DNA of 64,000 nucleotides from Kibdelosporangium aridum. Its GTDB lineage: Bacteria > Actinomycetota > Actinomycetes > Mycobacteriales > Pseudonocardiaceae. Positions 52,881-60,576 of the stretch are shown here, piece by piece; the stretch's first letter is position 1; every line of letters starts with the position of its first letter. Below the pieces are notes generated by a model. It saw nothing but the letters and a program-made list of their open reading frames with translations, was not told the DNA's origin and ran no database searches. The translations under genes were made by a program, and so were the position numbers. The stretch covers positions 372,001-436,000 of the forward strand of contig NZ_FWXV01000004.1 of assembly GCF_900176515.1 (NCBI RefSeq), given 5' to 3'.

Positions 52881-53879
52881 ATGAGTGCTCCGCAGAACCC
52901 GAACCAGCCACCGCAGCAACCACCAGGTGCTCTGGCGAACCCGGAGCCGACGATCGCGATCGGCGGTCCCGGCAAACCGGCCCAGCCGCCAGCGGCTCAG
53001 GACGTCAACCCGGACGCCACCCAGGTGGTCCGGCCTGGTAGCGGCGGGGCGAACGACCAGCCCGAGGCCACGCAGGTGGTCCGGCCGGGTCAGGGCGGCC
53101 CGCCGTCCGGTCCGCAGCCGACGCAGCAACCTCCGCAGCAGCCGTATGGCCAGCCCACGCCGCCGCCCGGCTACCCCCAGCAGCAGCCGCCGCAGGGTTA
53201 CGGCCAGCAGCCGCCTCCTGGATATCCGCCGCAGCAACCGGGCTTCGGCCAGCAGCTCGGCCAGCAGCAGGGCTACCCGGGCCAGCAGCCTCCGGGCTAC
53301 CCGCCGCAGCAGCCCGGCTACCCGGGCGCGCCCGCCGCGCCGTACCAGTACGGCGGCCCTTACCAGCTCGCGACCTGGGGCCAGCGGTTCGTCGGCGGTC
53401 TGATCGACTACGTGTTGATCAGCGGCATCGCGGCCACTCTCGGCATCGTCGGCTCCACCAACGGGACGGTCGCACTCGGCGCGGTCGGTGGTCTGATCAA
53501 CCTCGTCAACCTCTTCTACAACATCTGCTACCTCGGCGGCGTCCAGGGACAGACGCTCGGCAAGAAGGTCGCCGGGATCAAGCTGGTGCGTGAGGACAGC
53601 GGCCAGGTGATCGGCTTCGGTCTCGCGTTCGGCCGCCAGTTCCTGCACATCATCGACGCGTTGCCGATCTACATCGGCTTCCTCGCGCCGCTGTGGAGTG
53701 CCAAGAACCAGACCTGGGCCGACAGCATCGTGAACACGCTCGTGATCGTGGCGCCGAAGGCGGGCCAGGGTTACCCGCAGCAGCAATACGGCCAGCAGCA
53801 GCCCTATGGCCAGCAACAGCCGTACGGGCAGCCGCCGCAGCAGCCTTACGGCCAGCAGCAGCCGCCGCAGCAGTGGTGA
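52881..53879 (+). CDS. RDD-family membrane protein with Pro/Gln/Gly-rich ends (Pra-like)
   Basis: The protein has 332 residues. Residues 1-155 are low-complexity, rich in Pro, Gln, Gly and Tyr, with GYPPQQPG repeats. An RDD domain of about 130 residues follows (WGQRFVGGLIDYVLI, then GQTLGKKVAGIKLV), with three or four membrane helices. A second QQ-PYGQ tail ends the protein. It matches the proline-rich antigen Pra (Rv1078), also next to cbs. Function is unknown. A strong terminator follows. Confidence 0.88.
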   Translation: MSAPQNPNQPPQQPPGALANPEPTIAIGGPGKPAQPPAAQDVNPDATQVVRPGSGGANDQPEATQVVRPGQGGPPSGPQPTQQPPQQPYGQPTPPPGYPQQQPPQGYGQQPPPGYPPQQPGFGQQLGQQQGYPGQQPPGYPPQQPGYPGAPAAPYQYGGPYQLATWGQRFVGGLIDYVLISGIAATLGIVGSTNGTVALGAVGGLINLVNLFYNICYLGGVQGQTLGKKVAGIKLVREDSGQVIGFGLAFGRQFLHIIDALPIYIGFLAPLWSAKNQTWADSIVNTLVIVAPKAGQGYPQQQYGQQQPYGQQQPYGQPPQQPYGQQQPPQQW

Positions 53880-53891
53880 ACTGACTGACCG

Positions 53892-53923
53892 AAAAGGGCC
53901 CGCGTTTCGGCGGGCCCTTTTTT
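53892..53923 (+). terminator. Rho-independent terminator after the RDD gene
   Basis: A 12-bp stem (53892-53903 with 53910-53921) with a 6-nt loop runs into a T-run, 13 nt after the stop. Confidence 0.9.
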
Positions 53924-54014
53924 CATGATCGTGTTATCTCCGGCGAATCGCCTTGACCTGGACTAGCGTTACACCCGAACGTGAGATTGCAGGCCTAGGG
54001 AGTTGTTGAAGGCG

Positions 54015-55202
54015 ATGAGTGCTCCGCAGCCGCCGAACGAGCCATGGCAGGGCGGCCAGCCACCGCAGGAGCAGGGCGGCGCGCCGCCGGAGCAGCCGGA
54101 GAGCACGCAGGTGATGCAGCCCGGCCACCCGGCAGCGGCCCAGCAACAGCAGTCGGCACAGCAGCAGGACCAGTCGCCCGAGGCGACGCAGATGGTCCAG
54201 CCGGGGCAGCCGCCGCAGCAGGGTGAGTCCACCCAGATGGTGCCGCCGGGGTCGATGCCTCCGCCGGCACCGCAGTACGAGCCGCCGCCCAGCGCGGCCG
54301 ACCAGCCGCCGTCGCCGCCTGGTGGGTTCCCACCACCTCCCGGCCAGCAGCAGACCCAGGTGATGGGCAACTACGGCCAGCCGTCGCAGTTCGGCCAGCC
54401 GTCACCACAACCAGGGTTCGGTCCGCCGCCCGGTTACCAGCAGCCCGGCGCGTACGCACAGCCTCCGGGTTATGGCCCGCCGCCCGGCTACGGATCGCAG
54501 GGCGGTGGTGGCGGAAACACCCAGACCATGACCATGGTGGTCGGTGGCGTGGCCGCGCTTCTCGGCCTGCTCACGGCGATCTTCGTGCTCGTGGATTTCG
54601 GCGACCTCAGCGATTACGCCGAGGGGTATTCCAGCATCCCGGAGGCGGCTCGTGATTCCACGCCGCTGCCGTCGAGCACGTTGCTCTGGATTCTCGCCAT
54701 CGCCACGCTGCTCGGTGCGCTTGCCGCGATCGGCGCGGGCGTGATGATCTTCATGAAGAACGCGATGGGCGCGATGCTGCTGCTCGTCGGCGGTGGCCTG
54801 ATGCTCGTGGCCACGGCGGTCTGGTTGATCGTGAAGGACAGGCTGCCGCTGGACGACCTCGGCCCGTTCGTGATCATCGGCTTGATCGCGGGCATCCTGG
54901 TCGCTGGTCTCGGCTCGTTGCAGTTCTTCCCGAACACCAAGGCGTACGTCGGGCTTGGTGGTCCGCAGAAGCCCACTGGTGGGTTCCAGCAGCCTCCGCC
55001 GCCCGGGTTCGGCCCGGCGCCGTACGGTCAGCAGCAGCCGCCGCCCGGTTATGGGCAGCAGCCACCTCCTCCGGGATACGGCCAGCAGCCGCCACCCCCA
55101 GGGTTCGGCCAGCAACCGCCTCCGGGGCATCAGCCGCAGGGTTACGGTCAGCAGCAGCCGCCACCCGGATACGGCCAGCAGCAACCGCCACAGCAGTGGT
55201 GA
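54015..55202 (+). CDS. Pro/Gln-rich membrane protein with four helices
   Basis: The protein has 395 residues from ATG 54015, the MSAPQ start shared with the preceding RDD protein (MSAPQNPNQ). Residues 1-170 are low-complexity with STQMVPPG-type and PPPGYG repeats; four membrane helices lie around 175-310; a tail of GYGQQ/PPPGYG repeats ends with QQPPQQW, as in the RDD protein. No enzymatic motif. The matching ends suggest that the two proteins share a terminal module. Confidence 0.8.
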   Translation: MSAPQPPNEPWQGGQPPQEQGGAPPEQPESTQVMQPGHPAAAQQQQSAQQQDQSPEATQMVQPGQPPQQGESTQMVPPGSMPPPAPQYEPPPSAADQPPSPPGGFPPPPGQQQTQVMGNYGQPSQFGQPSPQPGFGPPPGYQQPGAYAQPPGYGPPPGYGSQGGGGGNTQTMTMVVGGVAALLGLLTAIFVLVDFGDLSDYAEGYSSIPEAARDSTPLPSSTLLWILAIATLLGALAAIGAGVMIFMKNAMGAMLLLVGGGLMLVATAVWLIVKDRLPLDDLGPFVIIGLIAGILVAGLGSLQFFPNTKAYVGLGGPQKPTGGFQQPPPPGFGPAPYGQQQPPPGYGQQPPPPGYGQQPPPPGFGQQPPPGHQPQGYGQQQPPPGYGQQQPPQQW

Positions 55203-55203
55203 T

Positions 55204-55231
55204 CAAGGGGCGCCCCGCGGGGCGCCCCTTG
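55204..55231. terminator. 13-bp GC-rich palindrome after the second Pro/Gln-rich gene
   Basis: CAAGGGGCGCCCC at 55204-55216 is complementary to 55219-55231 with almost no loop, directly after the stop codon. It is a likely terminator hairpin, without a U-run. Confidence 0.65.
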
Positions 55232-55350
55232 CCCGTTCGGGCTGATTGTTGTTTCCGGGTTTGGTGAAAACCGCCTGATCAGCGAGCGGCTGGTTTATGG
55301 TCATCGCACTAGTCGCCGAGAGCCCGCCCTAGCGGTTGGGGGAGATAGCC

Positions 55351-56043
55351 GTGACCTATCCACAGCAGGGTGGATACCCGCAGCAGCCGTACCCGCAGCA
55401 GCAGCCCTACCAGCCCGAACCCAGAAGCGGCGGCAACCCGGCGACCGCGATCATCACGGTGTTGTTCGCGCTGGCGTGCGCGGCGTTCGAGATCGTCCTG
55501 CTGGTCAACTGGCTCGAGCTGATCGACGGGCAGTTCGGCAGCCTGCCAGGTGAGCTGATCGTGGTGCTGGTCATCCAGGCCGTGGCCACGTTGCTCCTGG
55601 TGCTCGGCGCGATCCTGGCGTTGTTGCGCAAGACGGCCGGTGCGGTGCTGGCGATCGCCGGTGCGATCGTGGCGCTCGCGGGCTTCTTCATCGAGCCGCT
55701 GCTCGCCGATCGTCCGAACCTCGGCCGTTATCTCGAGTCGGTCTTCGAGTTCGGCAACTCGGCCGCCACGTTCCGCGCGCTCGTGGCGATCGCCGCGGTG
55801 CTGACGCTGATCTTCGCCGTGCTGCCGCCGACGTTCAAATACTTGCGCGGCAACCGGAACGACGACTTCCCGCAGCAGCAGTACCCCGGCTCTGGTGGCT
55901 TCCCGCAGCAGGGCTATCAGGCCAACCCGAACTCGGGCGGGTTCCCGCAGCAGCAGTACCCGAACTCGGGTGGATTCCCCCAGCAGGGTGGTTACCCCCA
56001 GCAACAGCAAGGCGGCGGTCACCCCCAGCAGCAGGGCTGGTGA
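55351..56043 (+). CDS. Pro/Gln-rich four-helix membrane protein
   Basis: The protein has 230 residues from GTG 55351, which has GGGGGAGA upstream. A short YPQQGGYPQQ head precedes four membrane segments (about residues 27-165), and the tail repeats the phrase NSGGFPQQQYP several times, ending HPQQQGW. It is the third neighbour with this kind of low-complexity tail and lies before metB. The family is not recognised. Confidence 0.78.
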   Translation: MTYPQQGGYPQQPYPQQQPYQPEPRSGGNPATAIITVLFALACAAFEIVLLVNWLELIDGQFGSLPGELIVVLVIQAVATLLLVLGAILALLRKTAGAVLAIAGAIVALAGFFIEPLLADRPNLGRYLESVFEFGNSAATFRALVAIAAVLTLIFAVLPPTFKYLRGNRNDDFPQQQYPGSGGFPQQGYQANPNSGGFPQQQYPNSGGFPQQGGYPQQQQGGGHPQQQGW

Positions 56044-56099
56044 CCCGTCGTCCAACCAGGCGAGACGTCCCACGATGTGGTCACTCGACTGGCCCCACG

Positions 56100-56105
56100 T
56101 AAGAT
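56100..56105 (+). promoter_or_regulatory. TANNNT -10-like box for metB
   Basis: TAAGAT ends 6 nt before ATG 56112, indicating that metB probably has its own leaderless promoter. Confidence 0.45.
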
Positions 56106-56111
56106 CGCTGT

Positions 56112-57269
56112 ATGTCAGAAGGGGATTCCAGGCTGGGTTTTGAGACCCGGGCCATCCACGTTGGGCAGACGCCGGATCCACGGACCGGCGCGGTCATCCC
56201 GCCCATTTACGCGACATCCACCTTCGCCCAGGACGGCGTCGGTGGCCTGCGTGAAGGCGGTTACGAGTACTCGCGTACCCGTAACCCGACGCGGACGGCC
56301 CTCGAGGAGTGTCTGGCTTCCCTGGAAGGCGGACGGCACGCGCTGGCGTTCCCGTCCGGCATGGCCGCCAGTGACGTCGCGATGCGCACGATGCTGCGTC
56401 CCGGCGACCACATCGTCATCCCGGACGACGCGTACGGTGGCACGTTCCGCCTGGTAGACAAGGTTTTGGTGCTCTGGGGCATCGAGCACACGCCGGTGCA
56501 CCAGGCCGATCTGGCCGCGGTGCGGGCCGCGATCCGCCCGAACACCAAGGTGATCTGGTGCGAGACGCCGACCAACCCGTTGCTGGCCATCTCGGATCTC
56601 GCCGGGCTCGCCCAGATCGCGGCCGAGGCGGGCGCGCGGCTCGTGGTCGACAACACGTTCGCCACGCCGTACCTGCAGTCCCCGCTGGGGCTGGGCGCGG
56701 ACGTGGTGCTGCACTCGACGACCAAGTACCTCGGCGGTCACTCCGACGTCGTCGGCGGCGCGCTGATCACCTCGGATGACGAGCTGAACGAGCAGTTCGC
56801 CTTCCTGCGCAACGCTTCCGGCTCAGTGCCTGGCCCGTTCGACGCGTGGTTGACGCTGCGTGGCGTGAAGACCCTCGCGGTGCGCATGGAGCGGCATTCC
56901 GACAACGCCGAGCGCATTGTCGAGGCGCTGCTCGGGCACCCGCGTGTGGAGCGCGTCTACTACCCGGGCCTGCGGGAACACCCTGGTCACGAGGTGGCGG
57001 CCAAGCAGATGCGCCGGTTCGGCGGCATGGTGTCGTTCACGGTCGCGGGCGGTGAGCAGGCCGCGCTTGACGTGACGGCGAAGACGAAGCTGTTCATCCT
57101 GGCCGAGTCGCTCGGTGGCGTGGAGTCGCTGATCGAGCACCCGCACAAGATGACGCACGCCAGCGTCGCGGGTTCGGAGCTCGAGGTGCCGGACAACCTG
57201 ATCAGGCTGTCGGTGGGCATCGAGGACGGCACTGACCTGGTGCAGGACCTGCTGCAGGCCTTGGCCTGA
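56112..57269 (+). CDS. metB: cystathionine gamma-synthase/gamma-lyase
   Basis: The 385-residue Cys/Met-metabolism PLP enzyme has cofactor Lys205 in HSTTKYLGGH, YEYSRTRNPT at 51-60 and the SLGGVESLIEHP motif near the end. Enzymes of this family make cystathionine from O-acyl-homoserine and cysteine or cleave it; sequence alone does not settle which. The gene order cbs-pra-metB recalls Rv1077-Rv1079, where metB is the name used. Confidence 0.9.
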   Translation: MSEGDSRLGFETRAIHVGQTPDPRTGAVIPPIYATSTFAQDGVGGLREGGYEYSRTRNPTRTALEECLASLEGGRHALAFPSGMAASDVAMRTMLRPGDHIVIPDDAYGGTFRLVDKVLVLWGIEHTPVHQADLAAVRAAIRPNTKVIWCETPTNPLLAISDLAGLAQIAAEAGARLVVDNTFATPYLQSPLGLGADVVLHSTTKYLGGHSDVVGGALITSDDELNEQFAFLRNASGSVPGPFDAWLTLRGVKTLAVRMERHSDNAERIVEALLGHPRVERVYYPGLREHPGHEVAAKQMRRFGGMVSFTVAGGEQAALDVTAKTKLFILAESLGGVESLIEHPHKMTHASVAGSELEVPDNLIRLSVGIEDGTDLVQDLLQALA

Positions 57270-57274
57270 CGGCG

Positions 57275-57517
57275 TTACTGCTGGAAGAACGAAGGCTCGC
57301 CCTGGTGGACCGCCGGGGCGAGCGGTGCGGGCGGCAGGTCGTGTGAGTCGATGCAGCCGCCGACCAGTTCGACGTAGCCGTCTCGCTGGACGTACTGGCC
57401 TGGGCTGGCACAACCGGCACTGGACGCGCTGAACACAGCGACGCCCGCGAGCGCAGCGGCAGTGGCCAGCGCACCGACCAGTGGCACCATTCCAGCGGCC
57501 CGGTTCGCGCCTGCCAT
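57275..57517 (-). CDS. small exported or anchored protein
   Basis: The 80-residue protein has one hydrophobic N-terminal segment (MVPLVGALATAAALAGVAVF) that may be a signal or anchor, then a polar part with two cysteines and GYVELVGGCIDSHD. No family is recognised. It is convergent with metB, stops 6 nt from it, and has no clear ribosome site except GAGGGG further upstream. Confidence 0.6.
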   Translation of the reverse strand: MAGANRAAGMVPLVGALATAAALAGVAVFSASSAGCASPGQYVQRDGYVELVGGCIDSHDLPPAPLAPAVHQGEPSFFQQ

Positions 57518-57657
57518 TTTGCTTACTCTGCCCCTCGTCGATGACTACTCGTTGTCGCTGAGGATACCTGCCCGATCGGCCGGATGTGCTCGACCGGCCA
57601 CAATGACAGCAATCCTTAAGGGAAGCTGCGGGTTGGCGGATGCATCGGCGGAATGGG

Positions 57658-58740
57658 CTACCGTTTCGGCCGGTAGTCGCCGGGCAAGCCGGACGTGACG
57701 ATCTCCCGGTACGTGTCCACCGCGTCGGTCGGCTGCCGTGCCAGCGCCGGATCGGTCTCAACGTCCACTGTGTACAGTCCGAAGCGCGGCCGGTACGTGC
57801 CCCACTCGAAGTTGTCGGTCAGGCTCCAGTAGTTGTAGCCGAGTACGTGCACGCCCTCGGACTGGGCCCGTTGCATCCAGTACACGTGGTCACGCAGGTG
57901 GTCCGACCGGGTGTAGCCGTCCGGCCGAGGCTGGCCGTTGTCCGTGGGCATCCCGTTCTCGACGATGTACAACGGCAGTTTGGGGAACCTGCGTGCGTAG
58001 TGTTTCAGTGCCCGGTAGATCCCCTTGGGTTCAGGGTCGATCTTGTACAGCTTGCCGGTCGCGCCGTGCAGTGCGGTGATGTTGCCCGGCGTGACGTCGT
58101 AGTAGTAGTCGATCCCGACGAAGTCGAGGAAACCGCCGACCCAGTCGAGGAAACCGAAGTCCACCAACCGGTTCACCACCGGGATGTACGCGACGTTGCT
58201 GGACACCAACGCTTGCGGGTCGGCTTCGTGGATCAGCCGGTACGCGCCCTTGTGCGCCTGGACCATCCGGCTGGGCATCATCGGGCTGAACCGGCCCTGC
58301 CGGATCTCGTGTGCCATGTAGACGGTCGGTTCGTTGAAGGTGATCCAGTTGGTGCCGTTGCCCGCGTAGCGCTTCACCACGCGATCGGCGTTGGCCAGCC
58401 ACAGCTCGACGATGCGCGGGTTGCGCCAGCCGCCCGTCCACGCCGGATACACCCAGTGGTCCAGGGTGATCATCGGACGCATTCCGGCCGCGCGCACCTT
58501 CGCGATGACGTCGTCGTAGAACTCGAAGTCCCACTCACCGGGCACCTGCTGGACGCGGGCCCACTCGACGCACAGCCGGAAGACCTGGACGCCGAGGTCG
58601 GCGGCCAGTTCGATGTCCTGCGGATAGCGGTGCAGGAAGTCGACGGAGTCCCGGTAGCCGGTCGCGAACCGCGACCAGTTGCTGTCCGGGGCCGCTCCCT
58701 CGGACTGGTATCCCGCGCCTGCCACGCCCCACAAGAACAT
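57658..58740 (-). CDS. short family 1 glycoside hydrolase
   Basis: The 360-residue protein starts FLWGVAGAGYQSEG, has acid/base Glu137 in TFNEP and nucleophile Glu261 in YIVENG, and ends with DNFEWGTYRPRFGLY. Both catalytic residues are intact. It is about 80-100 residues shorter than usual GH1 beta-glucosidases (around 440-470), missing loops rather than the core. There is no signal peptide. The sugar is unknown. A TANNNT box lies 7 nt upstream of the ATG. Confidence 0.88.
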   Translation of the reverse strand: MFLWGVAGAGYQSEGAAPDSNWSRFATGYRDSVDFLHRYPQDIELAADLGVQVFRLCVEWARVQQVPGEWDFEFYDDVIAKVRAAGMRPMITLDHWVYPAWTGGWRNPRIVELWLANADRVVKRYAGNGTNWITFNEPTVYMAHEIRQGRFSPMMPSRMVQAHKGAYRLIHEADPQALVSSNVAYIPVVNRLVDFGFLDWVGGFLDFVGIDYYYDVTPGNITALHGATGKLYKIDPEPKGIYRALKHYARRFPKLPLYIVENGMPTDNGQPRPDGYTRSDHLRDHVYWMQRAQSEGVHVLGYNYWSLTDNFEWGTYRPRFGLYTVDVETDPALARQPTDAVDTYREIVTSGLPGDYRPKR

Positions 58741-58747
58741 GACTGTC

Positions 58748-58753
58748 AGGCTA
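58748..58753 (-). promoter_or_regulatory. TANNNT -10-like box for the GH1 gene
   Basis: TAGCCT on the minus strand ends 7 nt before the ATG at 58740. Confidence 0.4.
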
Positions 58754-58876
58754 TCGAGACCCTCGCGATAACGGGACGTAGTCGGAAGTGTCGCCCGGTC
58801 GTGGCGGGCGTAACGCCTTCCGGCGAACCTGGCCGTCCGGTGTTCTGATCTGGGTCTGCCGTGCGTCCTTCTGTAT

Positions 58877-60226
58877 GTGACTGCTGAGATTTACGACATC
58901 GGGATTCCCCGTCGGCTGAGTCGCGCGGAGTTGACTTTGCTGTGCCAGCAGAACCGGGCATGGCTGCTGGCGTACTGCCAGAAGCGCGTCGGCAACCAGC
59001 ACGACGCGGAGGACCTGGTGCAGGCCATCTTCGAGAAGCTGCAGCGCAGACCGCCGAAGCACCCGATCGTGAATCCCCGGGTCTTTCTCGCCACCGTGGC
59101 GCTCAACCTGGCCAAGGACGCGATCCGCAGCGAGGCGCGGTCGCCGCGGTCGGCGTCCTACGCGATGGAGCTGCTTGACCAGCTGGCCTCGGAGGAAGTG
59201 GTCGGCCGGACCAGTTCACTGGACGCCAAGCGGTTCATCGAAATGGCCAAGCCGCTGTTGACCCCGCGCCAACTCGAAGTGCTCGCGTACAACCTGGCGC
59301 TCGAAGGCGGGGTGCTGACCGAGGACGAAGTGTGCGTGGAACTGGACCTCAAACCGTCCGCGCTGCGGGTCACGTTCCAGCGCCTCGCCGAGCACGTCGG
59401 TGAAGCGATCGTCGCGGCGACACTCGCGACGGACGACGCCATGCGCTGCCCGGAAGTGGCGAAAGCAGTCAGCAAACCGGATCCGCATGGCACGTTGTGC
59501 ACGCGGATCCACAAGCATGTCAGGACATGCGTGTCGTGCCGGGAACGGAAAGCGGCCACCCTGGAAGGCGTCCGCAAAGCCATCTTCGTGGTGCCGATCG
59601 GCTTGCTGGGCACATTGCTCACGGTGAAGAAGGTCGCTGTCGCCGCCGTTGTCGCCGCCGCGGCCATCGGCGGTGCGCTGATCGTCACGCAGGACACCAA
59701 AATCGTCGAACCCGGCGTGGCGATGCCCGCGACGGTGAGCCAAGTCGCGTCGCCGGTCGTGCAGCCTGAAATGCCCGTCCAGCCAACGGCAACTGCCGCA
59801 TCGGTCGTGGAAACACCGCCCGCGGTCCGCTCGACATCCTCGACACCAGCGAAACCCGCACAGGCCGCACCGCCCCCGGCGCCCGTGGCACAGACACGAA
59901 ACGCTGTGGCACCAACGATTGTTGCGGGCCCGGACGCGATCGAACACCGCACGATCGGCACCGGGGACAGGTGCCGATCGTCAACCCGCGTCAAGGTCGG
60001 CGTGCACGCCCCGGACGGGGTGGAATCGGTGAAGATGACCGTGCACATCCGGGACACGACACTGACGATCCCGATGATCCGGATCGGCGAGACCTGGTAC
60101 AGCCAGGTCGGGCCATTCCCGGAAAGGTACGCCGGTCACGTCGCCGACGTGACCGTTGTGGTCGTCGGCGCGGGCGGCCAGAAGGCGACCAAGGACTTGG
60201 GGCAGGTCCAGGTCGTCAAATGCTGA
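58877..60226 (+). CDS. ECF sigma factor fused to zinc finger, membrane helix and external domain
   Basis: The protein has 449 residues. Residues 15-85 are sigma region 2 (HDAEDLVQAIFEKLQR) and 125-180 region 4 (LTPRQLEVLAYNLALEGG, then LKPSALRVTFQRL). Next comes a zinc-binding anti-sigma motif, Cys191 and His214-x3-Cys218-x2-Cys221, then a transmembrane helix near 252-270. A Pro/Ala/Thr-rich linker to about 345 leads to a C-terminal beta-rich external domain with a Cys near each end. Sigma and anti-sigma functions are normally separate proteins, so this is a membrane-tethered sigma factor candidate. GTG start. Confidence 0.85.
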   Translation: MTAEIYDIGIPRRLSRAELTLLCQQNRAWLLAYCQKRVGNQHDAEDLVQAIFEKLQRRPPKHPIVNPRVFLATVALNLAKDAIRSEARSPRSASYAMELLDQLASEEVVGRTSSLDAKRFIEMAKPLLTPRQLEVLAYNLALEGGVLTEDEVCVELDLKPSALRVTFQRLAEHVGEAIVAATLATDDAMRCPEVAKAVSKPDPHGTLCTRIHKHVRTCVSCRERKAATLEGVRKAIFVVPIGLLGTLLTVKKVAVAAVVAAAAIGGALIVTQDTKIVEPGVAMPATVSQVASPVVQPEMPVQPTATAASVVETPPAVRSTSSTPAKPAQAAPPPAPVAQTRNAVAPTIVAGPDAIEHRTIGTGDRCRSSTRVKVGVHAPDGVESVKMTVHIRDTTLTIPMIRIGETWYSQVGPFPERYAGHVADVTVVVVGAGGQKATKDLGQVQVVKC

Positions 60227-60551
60227 GGGGTGGCGTTTTCCCCTGCCACGCAAGGGGAAAACGCCACCTTTCAGTACTCCTCAGGGAGGAGCTTCCCGCC
60301 GGTCTTGTCAGACCCTCCCGGTACTTTGGGCCATCGGGGGGTGCTCAGTTCGGATCCGGTTTTCTGTCGGTGGCATGCCGTAGGGTCGCGAGGCCAAGTC
60401 TGTCTCTGAGCTTGCCTCGGCGAGCCGATGGCGCCTCGTGTTGCTGGTTGCCTTGACTGTGGTGGTGGCTCGCCGCAAGAGCTTGCCTTGGCTGTGGTGG
60501 TGGCGCCTTGCCGCTACAGGTTGCCTCGGCCGCACTGATGGCGCCTCGCCG
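60227..60551. other. gene-free 325-nt gap with terminator and repeats
   Basis: It contains the hairpin at 60229-60268, a short CTCCT/AGGAG hairpin near 60288, and the degenerate repeats listed below. No gene was seen. Confidence 0.6.
60229..60268 (+). terminator. 16-bp perfect hairpin after the sigma-fusion gene
   Basis: Arms 60229-60244 and 60253-60268 are exact complements with an 8-nt loop, 2 nt after the stop, followed by TT. Confidence 0.85.
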
Positions 60552-60576
60552 CTACAGATTGCCTCGGCGCTCCTGC
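60407..60576. repeat. degenerate ~38-bp repeats reaching into the hpd stop
   Basis: Copies starting at 60501 and 60539 align over 38 nt (TGGCGCC-TGCCGCTACAG-TTGCCTCGGC), the second containing the hpd stop codon (60552-60554) and last codons. Two or more weaker copies extend left to about 60407 with TTGCCTTGGCTGTGGTGGTG-type phrases. Confidence 0.65.

Noticed and set aside
51141..53816. An 891-residue open frame on the minus strand
   Set aside because: It is the shadow of cbs and the RDD gene; composition is Arg/Leu/Asp-rich and the plus-strand genes have clear motifs.
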